Below the pieces are notes generated by a model that saw only the letters and a list, made by a program, of their open reading frames with translations, was not told the origin of the DNA and ran no database searches. Both the position numbers and the translations under genes were made by a program. Of a stretch of DNA of 64,000 bases, positions 1-13,400 are shown piece after piece (the first letter of the stretch is position 1; the number at the start of each line of letters is the position of its first letter). The stretch is from contig NC_031770.1 of the NCBI RefSeq assembly GCF_001522545.3, positions 3,532,281 through 3,596,280 on the forward strand. Reading direction: 5' to 3'. The DNA is from Parus major (Eukaryota > Chordata > Aves > Passeriformes > Paridae).

Positions 1-571
1 TAATATTAAAAAAGCCTGAACTAGAAAAAAACTGGACCTTTCTGGAATAGCTCCACTAATGCAAGAGAGGGATTTGTGTATAATATCTGTGTCTACACTT
101 TAAAAAGCTAAACCATTCTTTTCTACAGGCTATTTTAAGCTTTAGTTCCACTATTACACTTCACTGAATCATAAAAATTAACAGGAAAATCTGTTTCTCA
201 GAGTAACTTGGTCTCCACGCTCCCTTCTGAGGGGAGCTTTAGTTCATGTTTGAATTTTAATGTCAGGTTTAGGATTTGACTCTAAACTCAGTGACACCTC
301 AGCTGAGGAGTTACTCCTCAGTCATGCCCCTTATCAGGTGGCAAATCGGTCTCACAAAGCGACCCGTGGCTTTCTGTGCCCCCAGTGGAACATTCAATGT
401 AACCTGACAGACCCAGAACTCTCTGGAGAAAGAACACTGGTCCTGAAGCACTGACAGTACCACACCAACAATCCCGACCTCCAGGGTTTCTAGCAGAGCA
501 CGTGCATTAGTGGCACTTCCATCTCACAGCAGGTGCCTGTGCAGGACAGGTCCTGCATGGCCAGGACTTAC
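1..571 (-). other. USP34 intron, left edge
   Basis: Intron sequence after exon 65. The only structure noted is a short hairpin at 304-320 (TGAGGAGT, one base, ACTCCTCA). No exon found. Confidence 0.85.
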
Positions 572-679
572 CAATGCAGGCGTTTCTAAGCTCGGGAGGA
601 CTGTAGGAATTGAGCAGAGTTAAGAGCTTATGGGCAAATTCAATCCGCTCCTGCCACTGAATGAGAGCTTGCTTCACAT
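572..679 (-). CDS. USP34: USP34 window exon 65 (108 bp), last visible
   Basis: Completes Asp, then VKQALIQWQERIEFAHKLLT, ends LRNACI plus one base (wr 2682-2717). Acceptor tgcag, donor GTAAGT. The next exon, expected to read DVLKELVLLSP, is not in 1-571, so the gene continues left of the window. Confidence 0.97.
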
Positions 680-3600
680 CTGCAAATGCAAACATCCCAG
701 GAGGCTGCTTAGCTCATGGCTCAAAAGCTTGTTAAATAAAGCACAGAATTTTACTGTTGAGGAATCTCTTTTTCCCTCTACCGTGAATCCATCTAGGAAT
801 CTGTTAAATCGCAATGGTTTACTGCTATTAAATTTATGAAATCTAGTTTTGTGTTAAATCAGTAAGTAATTTAATAAGTAACAATATCCATTAAAAGCCA
901 CATATTCTACAGTACAGCAGGTTTTTAAAAACAGCTAATAAACAAGACAAAACACTAGGAATTGGGTGAGGGAAATTAATTTTAGAGACAAGAGGTATAA
1001 TCCTTTCAAGAGTTATAATCAAACCTTTTCTTTGCAGGTATGGACGTGTGGATTTCAGAACCGAAAGGAAAATGGACAGAAGCTCTACCAGGTCTCCAGT
1101 CACGTGGCAAGCTGTGGCCTCGTGGTACATCATGTGCAATGTGTTAAAAGACTGGTAAGGAAAAAAAAAAAGCCAAAACTTAATGTTACCAAACTAAGGT
1201 ACTTGTTAGTATTCCTCTTTTTATCCTGCAGATACATTACATTCATTTTATGCTCAAACAAGGTATTTTATACTCAAAAAATATATGGTGTCAGATATAA
1301 TCACAAAGTTCTTCATTTGTTTTCAAGGTAAAAGGGTTGTGTTACCAGCTCAAAATAATTACCAAGTTTTCACACCTTCATCTACAACTCAATAAATAAA
1401 ATGTCATTTGAGACACTATTTTTATATCCCTGTAATCCCAAACTTTCTTTGCCAGCAGAGAAAGTGATACAAGAGGTGCACAAAGACAGACAGCTGTATG
1501 AATGTGGGGAAAAAAGGTAGGATTAAGATGGATGCCAGTCATTTTTCAAAATGCTGCTGAAGGATATATGGTTGTACATCAAATGAATTACTTCTCCCTT
1601 TATGCCTCGTGGGCATTTGTGATTTATAGAAATATTGGGAAGGAAAAGCAACTCATTTCCGAACTGCAAAAATTCTAGCACAGGATGTAAGAGAAGATAT
1701 TTAATCTGCTGGGGTATTTGAAAGATAAAGAAACAGCCTCAGTCCCTAGAATGCAAACCCTTGCCAGGCCCTTTTTATATTCCAGTGAAGACAAAAGACA
1801 CACAGCCAGTCCTAGGTGGAAAACTTTCCTGGACGTGACAACTCCTTAATGCAGTTTTTTGTCACCAGGCAAACACTTCCAGCCAACAAATGACAATATA
1901 AGGCCAGTTACCCTCAAGCTGTAAAGCAGCATCAATTTAATCTAATTTCTAGCAATGTTTTACACAGGATAAATTTATTTTATATTACTCTTCATAAACA
2001 TAATTATCCATTGTTAGTAGGGATGAGGTCTAACTAAGCTAAACCAAATTCTTTTTATACATCTCTATTTATGTACCTTAATCTATTTACATTTCATGTA
2101 TGGATAACCTTACAGCCCAGTTCCTGAATTTTTACACCCAGTGTACTGGATGGATGTATTTTCATAACAAAAAGGAACAGCTACTGTGGAATAATTAACT
2201 ACAACTAATTCATCTATAGGCTTATATTTATAACAAGCTCCTGAAAACTCTATTTTCAAATAGCACTGCACTATTTCTGGAATTCCAGCTCTTTGTACCA
2301 CACTTTTTCCTAGAAAATGCAAACCAGTGACATAAAAAGAGTTTCAAGAATTTTTTATATAAAGCATATAAAAATGGGACTGGAATCAACCTGAAAGCAT
2401 CATCCAGTCCAGCCACGTGCCTGAAGGCAGACTAAATATCCTTGACAGATGTTTGCTCCAAGTCTGTCTGATGACTTCCAGTTGTGCTGGCTGCTCCCTC
2501 CTGCAGCAGCCTACTCCAAAATCCCATTTTCTGCACAGCCACAGTTACCTCTGAGCCACTTGTCTTGCACCATGGATTTTCCCAGTGTAGTCTCCTGAAT
2601 ACACCTTTCTACAGGTGCCAAGAATGAACTGAATCTTGGTTTTATGCTTTCTCCAACATGTCCAGATTTTAATTCTTGTTCTCAAAGAGATTCTGCCCCA
2701 TGGAGCACTGCCAGTGCTTTTAATAAGCACAGGCTCTCATCCATCACCTCACTAATGGAAGTGCTGAATGGAATCCAGGATATTCCACTCCTCAGGACAT
2801 GTGGATGTGTAGAGTGAAACTGCTGGGAGCAGGGGCTTGGCATTCCAACTGTATCTATCTCAAAGGTGCGTTATTTAATTGTTTTCCATTCAATGTGAAT
2901 TAATTCTGGTCTGGTCTCATGGACCAAATCCCCATTTACAACAATTAGATGTGCTCCAGAAATGCATTTTAGGTTTAGTTCCATCAGAAAGAAATCGAGT
3001 TTATGTGTTTCAGACTACTCCTTGCAAACAAAGGCACAACAGGTAGGAAAGAAAAGGACAACTGCCTTAGGAGGGCCTCAAAGGAGGGTCAGAAATACCA
3101 ACCACAACTGCAGCTGAGTACCCTTTACATTATTTCTGGATTTTAATCTGTTGTTTTAACAATTTTTAACTAGTAACAACTGTGTGACTGCACTCTGCCA
3201 TTCATTCCCAATTACCTGTAATAAAAGGAGTGACACCAAAAAAGCATAAATTTATTCCTCTCAGCATAATCTGTTGGTGGTTTTCTCTCTGTCCTGAGAG
3301 GCAGACAAACAATTTCCTGATCTTTTTAGTACTAAAAAGAAATCTTATTAAACCTGACAGGGGAAGTTCCAGGGCGAGATGTAATTAAATAAAAAAGTAA
3401 TTACCTCAGTCATCAGAATCAATCCTCTATTGAACACAACGAGAAGTCTGTCTTCATCAGATTCTAATAATATTCTGAAGGCACTAGGAAAAAAATCCAA
3501 ACATTGAGAACACTGAAAATCGCATTCCAAGCTTAAAACTGTTATACCATTATTTTGGAAAATAATCACAGAACAACATAGAAACCCCAAAAGAACATAA

Positions 3601-6600
3601 CTCATCATTACCTCCCCTCACTTTTTAATTTAAAAATGCCTCTGCCATCGACCTCATTTATGTTATGGAAAGTAATTTATAAATAACCTTTACAGAAACA
3701 TTTTCCATACAACCCCTGAAAAAATGTGGAAAATTATGTACTTTGAAAGACAGAAGTTTATGCTTCGTAAATGATACATTTAAATAGATTCAGTCAAGCG
3801 TATGTTTGGCCTTTTAAATGTCTGAAAACATTTTTATCAGAATATTTTATGCTTACAGCAGAACAGAAAGGAAAGGATTATGCTAATGAATGGTTTCTTT
3901 CAACACAAAGATTAACTGGGGCAAGGTGGCTGTGCCCTGTGACAGGTGAGTGACAGGAGAGTGCATGCAGCCCCTCCAGGTAACACAGCCTGTCCTTCCC
4001 ACAAGGGTTTCAGTGCAACAACAGTTCCATTTCAAACCCCAGCCCTGACCTACATGCACAGGCAATTTATAGCTCTGCTGAGAATGCCCAAGCAGCACTT
4101 TCAGCTGTACTTCCCAAGACCAGAAATGAAACACTCTTTGAAGACACGATACAATAAAACTGTCCCACAGGCACAATTTCTACATCACATTTCTGCTCAG
4201 AAGTAACAACTGCCAACAAGAGCAGCTGGGAACTACAGCTCTGCTCCTGGGGGGAGGCTGAGGATGGAATTCCAGCTGAGCTGCTGGATGAGCACAGGGC
4301 TGTACCTTATGAGAGTCGTCCAACAAGAGCGTCCGTCCAAGCAGCGCAGGTAACAGCTTATGGTGGTTTTCTTAAATTGCTTTATGTCCTCTATCTCTTC
4401 CTCTCTCATGTCTGGCCTCTGAGCTACAAACAGCTGCATGAGGTTAAACAGCTCTTCAACTGCCTAAAACACACAGAAATACTTGGTTAGAGTCAGGTCT
4501 CTCACTATGGTATGGTTCAGACTTTATTACAAAGTTATAAAATCAGATGTTTTGATGCTTCCTAAGCACACAGCTCACTGTCACGTCTGTGTATACAGCT
4601 ATGTATGTACAAAGCCATCTGAAATCCCCAGCCCTGGGACCAAACATTCGGAAAGCTGCTTGTGCCAAAACCTGCTGCAGTCCCATATGCCTTGCAAACA
4701 CCAAACACAGTGGAGTAACTCAGATCCCTTACAAGACAAACTGAGACTTCTGAGTGGAGATGCCAACAAGGAGAGCAACAGGACTGTCAGAGTGTAAAAT
4801 TTCTCTGTGAGCTGATCTAGGCAGAAGTTCAACCATGGAAGATTCCCTGCATCCCCTTCCTCTCCACAGTGATGGGAAGCACACTCCAAAGGATCCCACA
4901 GCATTACTCCCTGGATAATCATTCTAACCCAGGCCTGGTGTCTCTTCCAGCCCCTGTAAGCCTGTTGTTTGCGCATCACACACAGCCTGCTTTAACCAGC
5001 ACCTGCTCCCTGCTGCAGGTGTCACTGTGTTGTGACAGCAGAACTCCCTCCACACAGCTCTGCCAAAGCTATGTGAGTGTTCCCAAAGGGAACAGCAGGC
5101 TCTCCTCCCCTGGAATGCAGCAGGCTAAATCTTGGCCCTGTTCCAGAAATTGAAAGCAAAGAAGAAATTGGGAATTTCTCCCCCTTTGTTATAATGCAAC
5201 CTCCTTTCTAGAGACCACCATCAAAGCTTATTCCTTGTTTTTTATTACTAGGCTGGAATGCTGAACAGTAGAAACATTTCAGTGCCTGCTCCCAGAAAAC
5301 AACAACTGCTCTCCAGCTGCCATGCAGGAAGGAAAACCCAAACCAATCCTCCCTAAAGCCTAGGAAATGCACCTAAAGACACGAATTACGTCCCCCAGGA
5401 AACCCACGTGCAATAGTTCCACCACTGAAAGTTACAGATAAGTTACAAGAGACACTGGATGAGCGGGGACGCAGGAACGACGGGCTGGCGCATTGTGGGG
5501 TCGGTCACTTACTCCTGGGTACTGACTGGCGTGAGGGGTGAGGTTCTTGAAGGCCCACTGGATGTTCTGGTGAGAAGCCAGCTGCCTGGTGAAGGCAGGG
5601 GACTGCTCGCAGCACAGGCGCAGGATGCCGTAGTAGGCGGGCAGCATCCCGCGGTTGAAGAGCACCACATCCTGGTCGTCGTGGTCCGCGAGGATGTAAT
5701 TGAAGGCAATGTTCTTGGTCACCACGGGGTTCTGCACGATAAGGCGCACGTTCTCGGGACAGTCCACGCACACGTTGTACCAGAAGGACAGCAGGGCCTG
5801 CTTGTTGTGGTTGGTGGCGATGGCCGGCTCCGAGAGCTTCGGCTGGAAGAGGTTCCACAAGTCCATGAAGTAAGTGGAGAACATGAGCTTCTCGGTTTTG
5901 GAGATCAAACAGTACGTCATGAAACTGAAGTAGGGCACCAGTTTGGTGGTGCCGTGCACGGCGGCGTCGACGTAGAGCTTGGCTCGTGAGAGCAGGCCAA
6001 GGAGCACGTTGTAGACTTGGTGCAGAACTACTGTGGTGTCGGGGCTGAGGGGCAGGTCCCGCGTGGGGATGTGCAAAGAGCGGGTCGAGCGGAACATCTG
6101 ACGGAAGGAATTGCTTGGAATAAGCGACACCAAGAGATAGGCTGCGGCTTCAAATAAAAACAGATTTGTTACACCTTTGACAGTGACATACCTCCTTAAC
6201 AGCCATGTAAACAGCAATCAAACTGCACTGCACGTTCCATTTACAGATTTCAAAGTGTTTTACAGAATCTGCTATTACTGTACTCACACTAGGAAAAAAA
6301 AATCCAAGTGGCTAAGAGTAGTACAAAGCACGTTCAAGGTGGTGCTGGGATGTGCTACCTACATCCCTGTCTGCTGCCTGCTTCTCCCTGTGCTAAAATA
6401 ATGCATCCCACCACAGAATGTGATCCCAGATCCCATCACACAATGCATCCCAGAGGTTTTCCATGACTGAAGTTGCCCATTGCTCAATCAAGAGGTCATT
6501 ACCTCCTCAGAGATGTTTACAACTGGAGCCAGTTGCAAAGCTGTGCCTCCAGTTTTCAGATCTCCCTCAGCCACAGAAATGTGTTAACGGTCAGTGGCCT

Positions 6601-9600
6601 GTACTATGGAGTCTCTTTTGTAAAGAAAATTGACACAGGGAAGGCTGAAAATGTTCACTGGCAGTGTGAGAGTGTGATTTCTGGCAGAACAAACCAGAGA
6701 GCCAGGATACCCTGGAATCTGGGAGAAGCACAGACGGCTTCTCCTTGATCCACAAGTTCAAAGGACTCAGCTGAAGGTGATTGTGGAAGGACAACATGTA
6801 CTGCTCCCACCTCTTGTACAGCCTTGTGATGGACACAATGGAAAACCTCTGGAATCACCTCTTTTCCTTCTTTAGGTTTTCCTGGAACTTGCAGATTAAC
6901 CACTTAAAATAAAGAACCTACCAATGTATCATTCACAGTACCAAATGAAAACACAGTTCTCATCAAAACAGGTAACACCTCTGGATGAGGCACCACAGTT
7001 ATCCTACGATTTTAAAACCCAGCAATTCCAAAACAACTGGAAAAGGAAGAAAAGACAAACACAGGAGCATGCAACTCAATGCAACAGCTGACAAATTTCC
7101 TCCAATTAAAATTCACTTACAAGTTCTCACTCGAGGGTAGTTGTGTGCCAGGAGGAAACGTTCAACCCAGTTTTCCATGTTCTGCAGGACCCAGCTGTGA
7201 GCGAGTTTGTTCCGAGGCGTTTGCACTGCCAGCCAATCCAGGCACTGTGAGGGGTTGTACTCAATGACCTGAAGCAGAGGGGGAAAATCCAAAGGAATAC
7301 ATTAATCTTGCTAATATGCACTGATTGTATTAAAAACCCCTAAAATCACTTTCAACATTTCTTTTTAAAATCACTTAGGGCTATCAAAGCACCTGCAACA
7401 CTGAGCTGCTCTGCACCCAAAGAAAAATTAAATTTCACTGGTTTGTGCTTCTGAACCTTGTTTTTTCAAAGTTCAGTCTAAGCCCAGCAAATTACTCTGC
7501 CTATTCTTTCTGCAAATTATGAGCTATTTAGGAGTTGAAATAGTAAGCACTAAGATGGAACAATCTTTTCTTTACAAACAAGTATTTTTAAAAAATATAT
7601 AACACAAAACCTTAACACTGAAACAGTATTTTTATAAGTTAGATCAAAAGAACATAAATTGTATGCAAAGATGTTCATACAGCTTCATACTGAGGGTAAC
7701 TATTACATTTTTTTATTGAATATACAATCTCAAGGAATGAATTCATCCAGCACTTTGCAAAGGCAGTGAGTGCTGTTGTGCAGCCAGCAAACCTTCAGAG
7801 AATGAGGAGAAAACGAGGCTTCCTGTGCATTTCTGGCTCTGTGTAGCTGGAAATCTGTTGACATGAAGTCAATAAATGTAGTTTGTTGTTTTTTTAGTTT
7901 TTAAAAACTACTTTCTTTTTACTTCAAGGCCCAGGTGCCCAGACAAGAAAAAAATTTATCTTAAGGAATCAGAGGTAGTAACTGGCTTGCTGAAGCTGTG
8001 CCCAGTTCCTCTACTCCCACCTAAAGAATATGAGCAGCTGACATGACCATAACTCTGCTTATAAAATTTTAATCTCATTTTAAAAATATACACCTTAAGA
8101 ACAATCTCCTCCCTTTATTTAGAAATGACAAATGGCTCTGTCAGGTTTCCTGGGTAATGGCTGGAGGGAATGTCCAAGAAAGAGACAATAATTTCTCAGT
8201 GTCTGCAGAGCTCAATCACTTTTTAACGACTTCTAGAAGCTGGAGAGGCTGTAGAAGTAAATTCTACACCCCAAGTCTGTGCATTCACTGCTGGGTCCAT
8301 ATCCCTGCCTGCACAATTTATATCCCTGGACCTGTGTCACCAGCTGGGTGTCACTGTGCCCCTTGAGATGTGCTGATTGAACTCTCTTTACCTGAGGTGC
8401 AGCAGTTACAGCTCATCCATCACATCACTGGCAACACTTGTGATCCTACAGCTGCTCCTGACCAGGAGGAAACCCTCTGGAACAGCAATCCATGTCCTGT
8501 CCCACAGTGCTCCAGCCCCATTTTTTAAAGGGAATTAAAGGGAATGAGCTGGTCCTCAGCAGTCTCCAGGCTGGCCCTGCTATTCTCAGCCAGGAATGAA
8601 GACAGTAAATTGTACTGGGAACTCAGAGAGCAGGTGAAGAGAAAGCTTTAACTGCTTATCTGTGGCTCAGATCAAGGAATTCATCCCTGTGCCAACTTGG
8701 TTAAAGTCTCTCTCTCATTTTAGAAACACAAGCAAGGTTGGTCCTGCACACAGCAATTACTCAGCAGACTCAGTTTAGCACTATTTTATGCACTAGAAGT
8801 GTTAATGGACATTTTAGAGAACCAAAAATGTCAAATGAATATTCAAGGATCTGTACATAAAGGCCAAAAAACCCCACAGCCAAATGATGGGTGTTGAAAC
8901 ATTTTAGAGGCCTTGCAAAAAGATAACTGAGTGGAATTTGTCTAGAAAAAGCATTCTAGGCCCTCATTATGAATCAATTCATTTCTCATGAAACTAAAAC
9001 TTGAAGTTTAATTCAAAGAGCCATTGGCCCCACATTAAGTTACAACAGAACTTTTTAATGTCAATTGGCTGTTGCTGTTTATTCAGAAGAGGAATGGTAA
9101 TAAAAAAATCATGGACTGATGCAGGAAGGATGACGACAAAATGCAAAAGAGACATAAAAGAACCAACAAGAGAAAGAAAATTTAGCTTCTGTTTTATTTT
9201 ACATATTGTACCTCCCATATCCTCTGCAGAATGTAAGAAGCAAAGGGTGGCATTCCTGGAGGTCCACCAGCAAACTCCATGAGCATTGTGAGCAATTTGA
9301 AAAAAGGATTGGCTGCCTGTAATGCAGAAAAGGGAAAAATATCCAGTATTTAATTTCATCCACATTTTTAAAGAGGTTTTTCTTTAAAACTCCAATGATT
9401 ATAAGATTTCTATGAACTTCAGAACTACAATACATTAATCCCTTACTATTTAATCTATACATAATCCATATATATATATATATAAATTAAGCCACTGGTT
9501 ACAGTCAGTGCAAAGCAACTAGGAGAAGTTAGAGGAAATATACATATATATATATATAAAAATAAAAATTATTATGTATTATACATTATATGTTATACAT

Positions 9601-10414
9601 TTATATATATATGTATGTAAGTATTATAGCAAATAGGGACATTATTCTGGAAAAAGCAAAGAATCAATCTGTCCATTGTTGAAGGATTCACCAATTTATC
9701 CTGGTTTATATTTACAGAAGACTTCACCAGCTCAGTTATTATTTTTATGTATTTACATAACATGGAATATGGATCCTGGGGAGTTTATCCAAAAGCATCC
9801 CATTTTGAGGTTTTACACTGCCAAGACTCACCCAGCTTTTAACAATGTTTCAACAAAGTGGTTACAGCTATAATTACATTTTGCATCTGGAATCCATTTG
9901 GAACTCAGTATTTTTGTTATTACAAGGGCAGGAATTTAGTCTGAATGTGAAATGTGTTTGCCAGCACAGAACTGCAAAACAGTGCCTCAAATCTTGAACA
10001 GACAGATAATAAGTAATTATCTCCATTTATTCTTGCACACAATATTTTAATGTTACCAACATTTACAAGAAATTCATACTGGTAGAGAATCTAGAAATGT
10101 TGCTTGATTTGAATAAAACTTTCATCCTGAGTAGCACAGCAAATTTCTGTTTTACAAAACTTAATAAACAATGCGGTTAGGCTTCATTTACTGGCACAAA
10201 AACTTCCACTGATCATCTTCCACGCAAGGTTTTTGGTGAGCAAAGGATTATTTCTGTGATTTAAAGCAGGCAAGTATGACTACAGATTATTTACTAGACA
10301 GGTGGTGTGTTTACATACCTCAGGTGTCAGCTTTGCTATAGATGTGAACAGCATTGACACAATCTTGAAAAGAAAACACACAAAACTCACTTAGACTTGT
10401 GTTTATTCAGTTAA

Positions 10415-10456
<42 letters not shown>

Positions 10457-13400
10457 TCCCCCATGACAGTTACTGGAGGAGATTTCAATAAATAGCTACA
10501 GGTCCCTGCTACTCACGTGCTCTGCAAGGCGATTGTTGTAGCGGCACAAACTGAAAATGAGGTTGCAGGTTTGCCTGATGTTGATCCCATCACGGATATG
10601 TTGAAATAAAAAAGGGAAACCCTGCAACAAATAAGCAGATACAGTACACTGCCTACAGCTGCACACCACAGAGGGTTTGGGAGGCTGAAGCAGTCACTCT
10701 GAACTTACCTTTCCTCCTGTCAGTGCTGCCATGTCGTTTTGTGACAAGGTCAAATGCCTAAAATACAGAAGAAAATTATCATTTTACTTCAGCTGTGATT
10801 ATGGTTAGGGAGACACTCAGGACTGAGAGTTAGTTCATATTCTTCAGTATCACAAAAGACAATAAAGGGGTTGATGTAAAAGTGAACAAAAAAACCCATT
10901 TTTTACTTGAATGAGATAAAAAAAGAAAACCAAATGTGGGCAGTTGAATGTGTCCAAGTATTTAACTCAAGTCTTTCATTTGGTCCACAATGACAACCCC
11001 TTTTTAAGTTATTAAAATATAATGGGCTTATATACAAGCTTATTTATGCTGTCCCACAATAAAACCCCTCAGACAAGCCCATAAAATCTCTGACTCCTTT
11101 CTGAACTATAAATTATGAACTGAGTTTGTTTTTTCAGAAGCTCTTGCCTTTCTGAGCGAGACTGTTCTACCAGAAGAGCAATCAGGGCAATCATCTTTTC
11201 CAGTGCAGCAGGTCTGTATTTCTCTTCTGCTAAAGAAAGGATATCTTCCTCTTCCTCCTCTTCCTCCCCTTCTTCCTCAGAAAGCACTTCAACCTGGGGC
11301 TAAGGAAAACACAGAGAGCTTCAGTGTGGACATTTTGAGCCTTCATTTCAAAGGGCCTTTGCATATCCTGTCCTTTATTCCAAACAACTTCATCACTGCA
11401 CAAATCAAACCAGGTAAGGATCTAATCCCTTGATTTTCACATTGAAACATTCACTCTGCATAGACAAAATTATATTTACAAATGCAAGAGGTAGGCTAGC
11501 TGAAGATATGGTTTATTTAACAAAAAAGTCAGGTAAATTTAAGAACCTAAGTTGTATAATAGGAGTAAGTAATCAATTGTTAATAGCACTATCATTAGTA
11601 ACAAGGGCAACTTTAATTGTTTTTACTGAGTACTTATTTCTACACTAAACAATAATAGCCAATTCAATGTATTTTTTAATATTCTATTCACTTAAACATT
11701 GAAAAAAATTGTGGAAGTGAAGCAATTTTAATTTAAGGCTGAAAGATGATTCAAGACACACAGCAGCAATGAGCACAGATGTAAAACAGGAAAGATTAGT
11801 TTTTGTTATATAAAACACTCCAACTTACATTCTCAGGCCCTTTGGTTCCCATGTAGAAATGGACCATTGTGGATATGGCTTGCAGGGAGAGCAGGAACTG
11901 GCTCTGAAAAAGGCAGGGATGGCATTACTTGAAAATACATTTGTGCACAGACACCAGCAGCTCCCCAAATCCAAGGCTGTACTCACTTCCTCCTCTCCCA
12001 TTTTGGCAAATTCATAGAGAAAGGCGAAGTACTCGGTGAGGTGTTTGCTGTGGGGTTTGACTCCGTGCTCCATGATGGACAGCAGTGTCTTCACAAAGCG
12101 CGTGACGCACGAGCGGCTCCCAATGTCCTCCACGGGCCCGTCCATGTCATCAGAGCTGGCAGCAGCAACAGCCAGGGTGAGGATTTCACACAGTAACAGA
12201 GCAGAAAGCCATCCTGAGCCAGTCCAAACAAACACCAAAATTCCTGCTCTGTCCTGCTCTCACCCCTATCCACAGCCTGAGTAACAACACAGCCCAACCC
12301 CAGGGAGCATCAGGCACTTGAAATGCAGAAAGGTTTGTCAGATTAGTGTTCTGAACCAGGATGCTGCTCAGGAAAAGAACTCTTTGAACAACAGAAGTTG
12401 GGATCTCCTATTTAAAATCATCCTCTTGATTTGCCTGCTGAATTTACTGAATGCAATCATAGCTGTGGAACCAAGGCAAGGCACCCTCCTGAACACACCC
12501 TTGCAAGGCAGAGAACATTGACCTTCAGCCTCAAACATCTGCTCAGGGCTGGATCTTGTTACTGAACAAAACCAAGTCACAGACTCAAGTAAGGCTTCCA
12601 AAGCAAATTAAATTCTACTTTCTGCCATGAAAATTGCATCTTCATGTCCTGAATTTTGATATGGCAGCATAGTTATTACTAACGCTGCCATTTTTGCTCT
12701 GTGGAAAATTTATTATCACAATCACAACTTTAACACAAAAGGTGAAAGAAAACCCACTATTTTCTTCTCATCATGAATCAAAGAGTTTGTGCATTTCCTA
12801 ACTGGAGATAAAGTGACAGATTTCTTGATAATAAGCAAGAGCAAAGGAGAATCCAAGAGGGTTCTTTCTCCTTTTTGACAAAACCTGTAATTTAGTTATA
12901 GAATTAACTGCTGATCTCCAAACTCTTTTACTGGATGTACTAATAAAAACTTCCCCCTTTGTGCCTCCAGATCCAATTCACAGTAGGATTCTCAAGTCTA
13001 AGGAGTGAGATTTACACCTGCAGTGTCCAAATGACAGGGAAAATAAAGACCATGCTGAAAACCTACTCCAAGGGAGCAAATGCTTCAAGCAATCAGACAC
13101 TGCCCTTTCCAACCCTAGTGGTATTTTTAAATAACTCAGAGCACTTTGGGCGGAATAATGAAGAACAATTAGCACTATTTCAGATTTACATGACTGTTTG
13201 ACTCATTAATAAAAGCAGCTGCAGCAATGCATGGAATGAACAGAAGTTGCAGGGGGTTTATTTTACCAGTCTTCCATTCCTGGCTGCAGATAAAGGTGTG
13301 CATGTACCGGCCTCAGCCTCTGGATCACGTGGATACACAAGCGCTGGAACATCTGCAAACAGAGAAGGGAATGAACTCTACACCTTCAGTCCTTTACAAA

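Noticed and set aside
1..571. Next USP34 exon to the left (DVLKELVLLSP)
   Set aside because: No frame or splice sites encoding it occur here, so it lies outside the window.
4599..4979. 126-codon open frame on the minus strand
   Set aside because: Intron sequence with no protein similarity I recognise and no splice context; expected by chance at this length.
5505..5858. 117-codon open frame on the minus strand in another phase of exon 61
   Set aside because: Out of frame with the conserved USP34 reading; its Ala/Arg-rich composition is typical of a shifted GC-rich exon.
5459..5989. 176-codon open frame on the + strand
   Set aside because: It is antisense to exon 61 of USP34, opened by that exon's GC-rich codons. 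It has no recognisable domain and lies fully in conserved coding sequence of the other strand.
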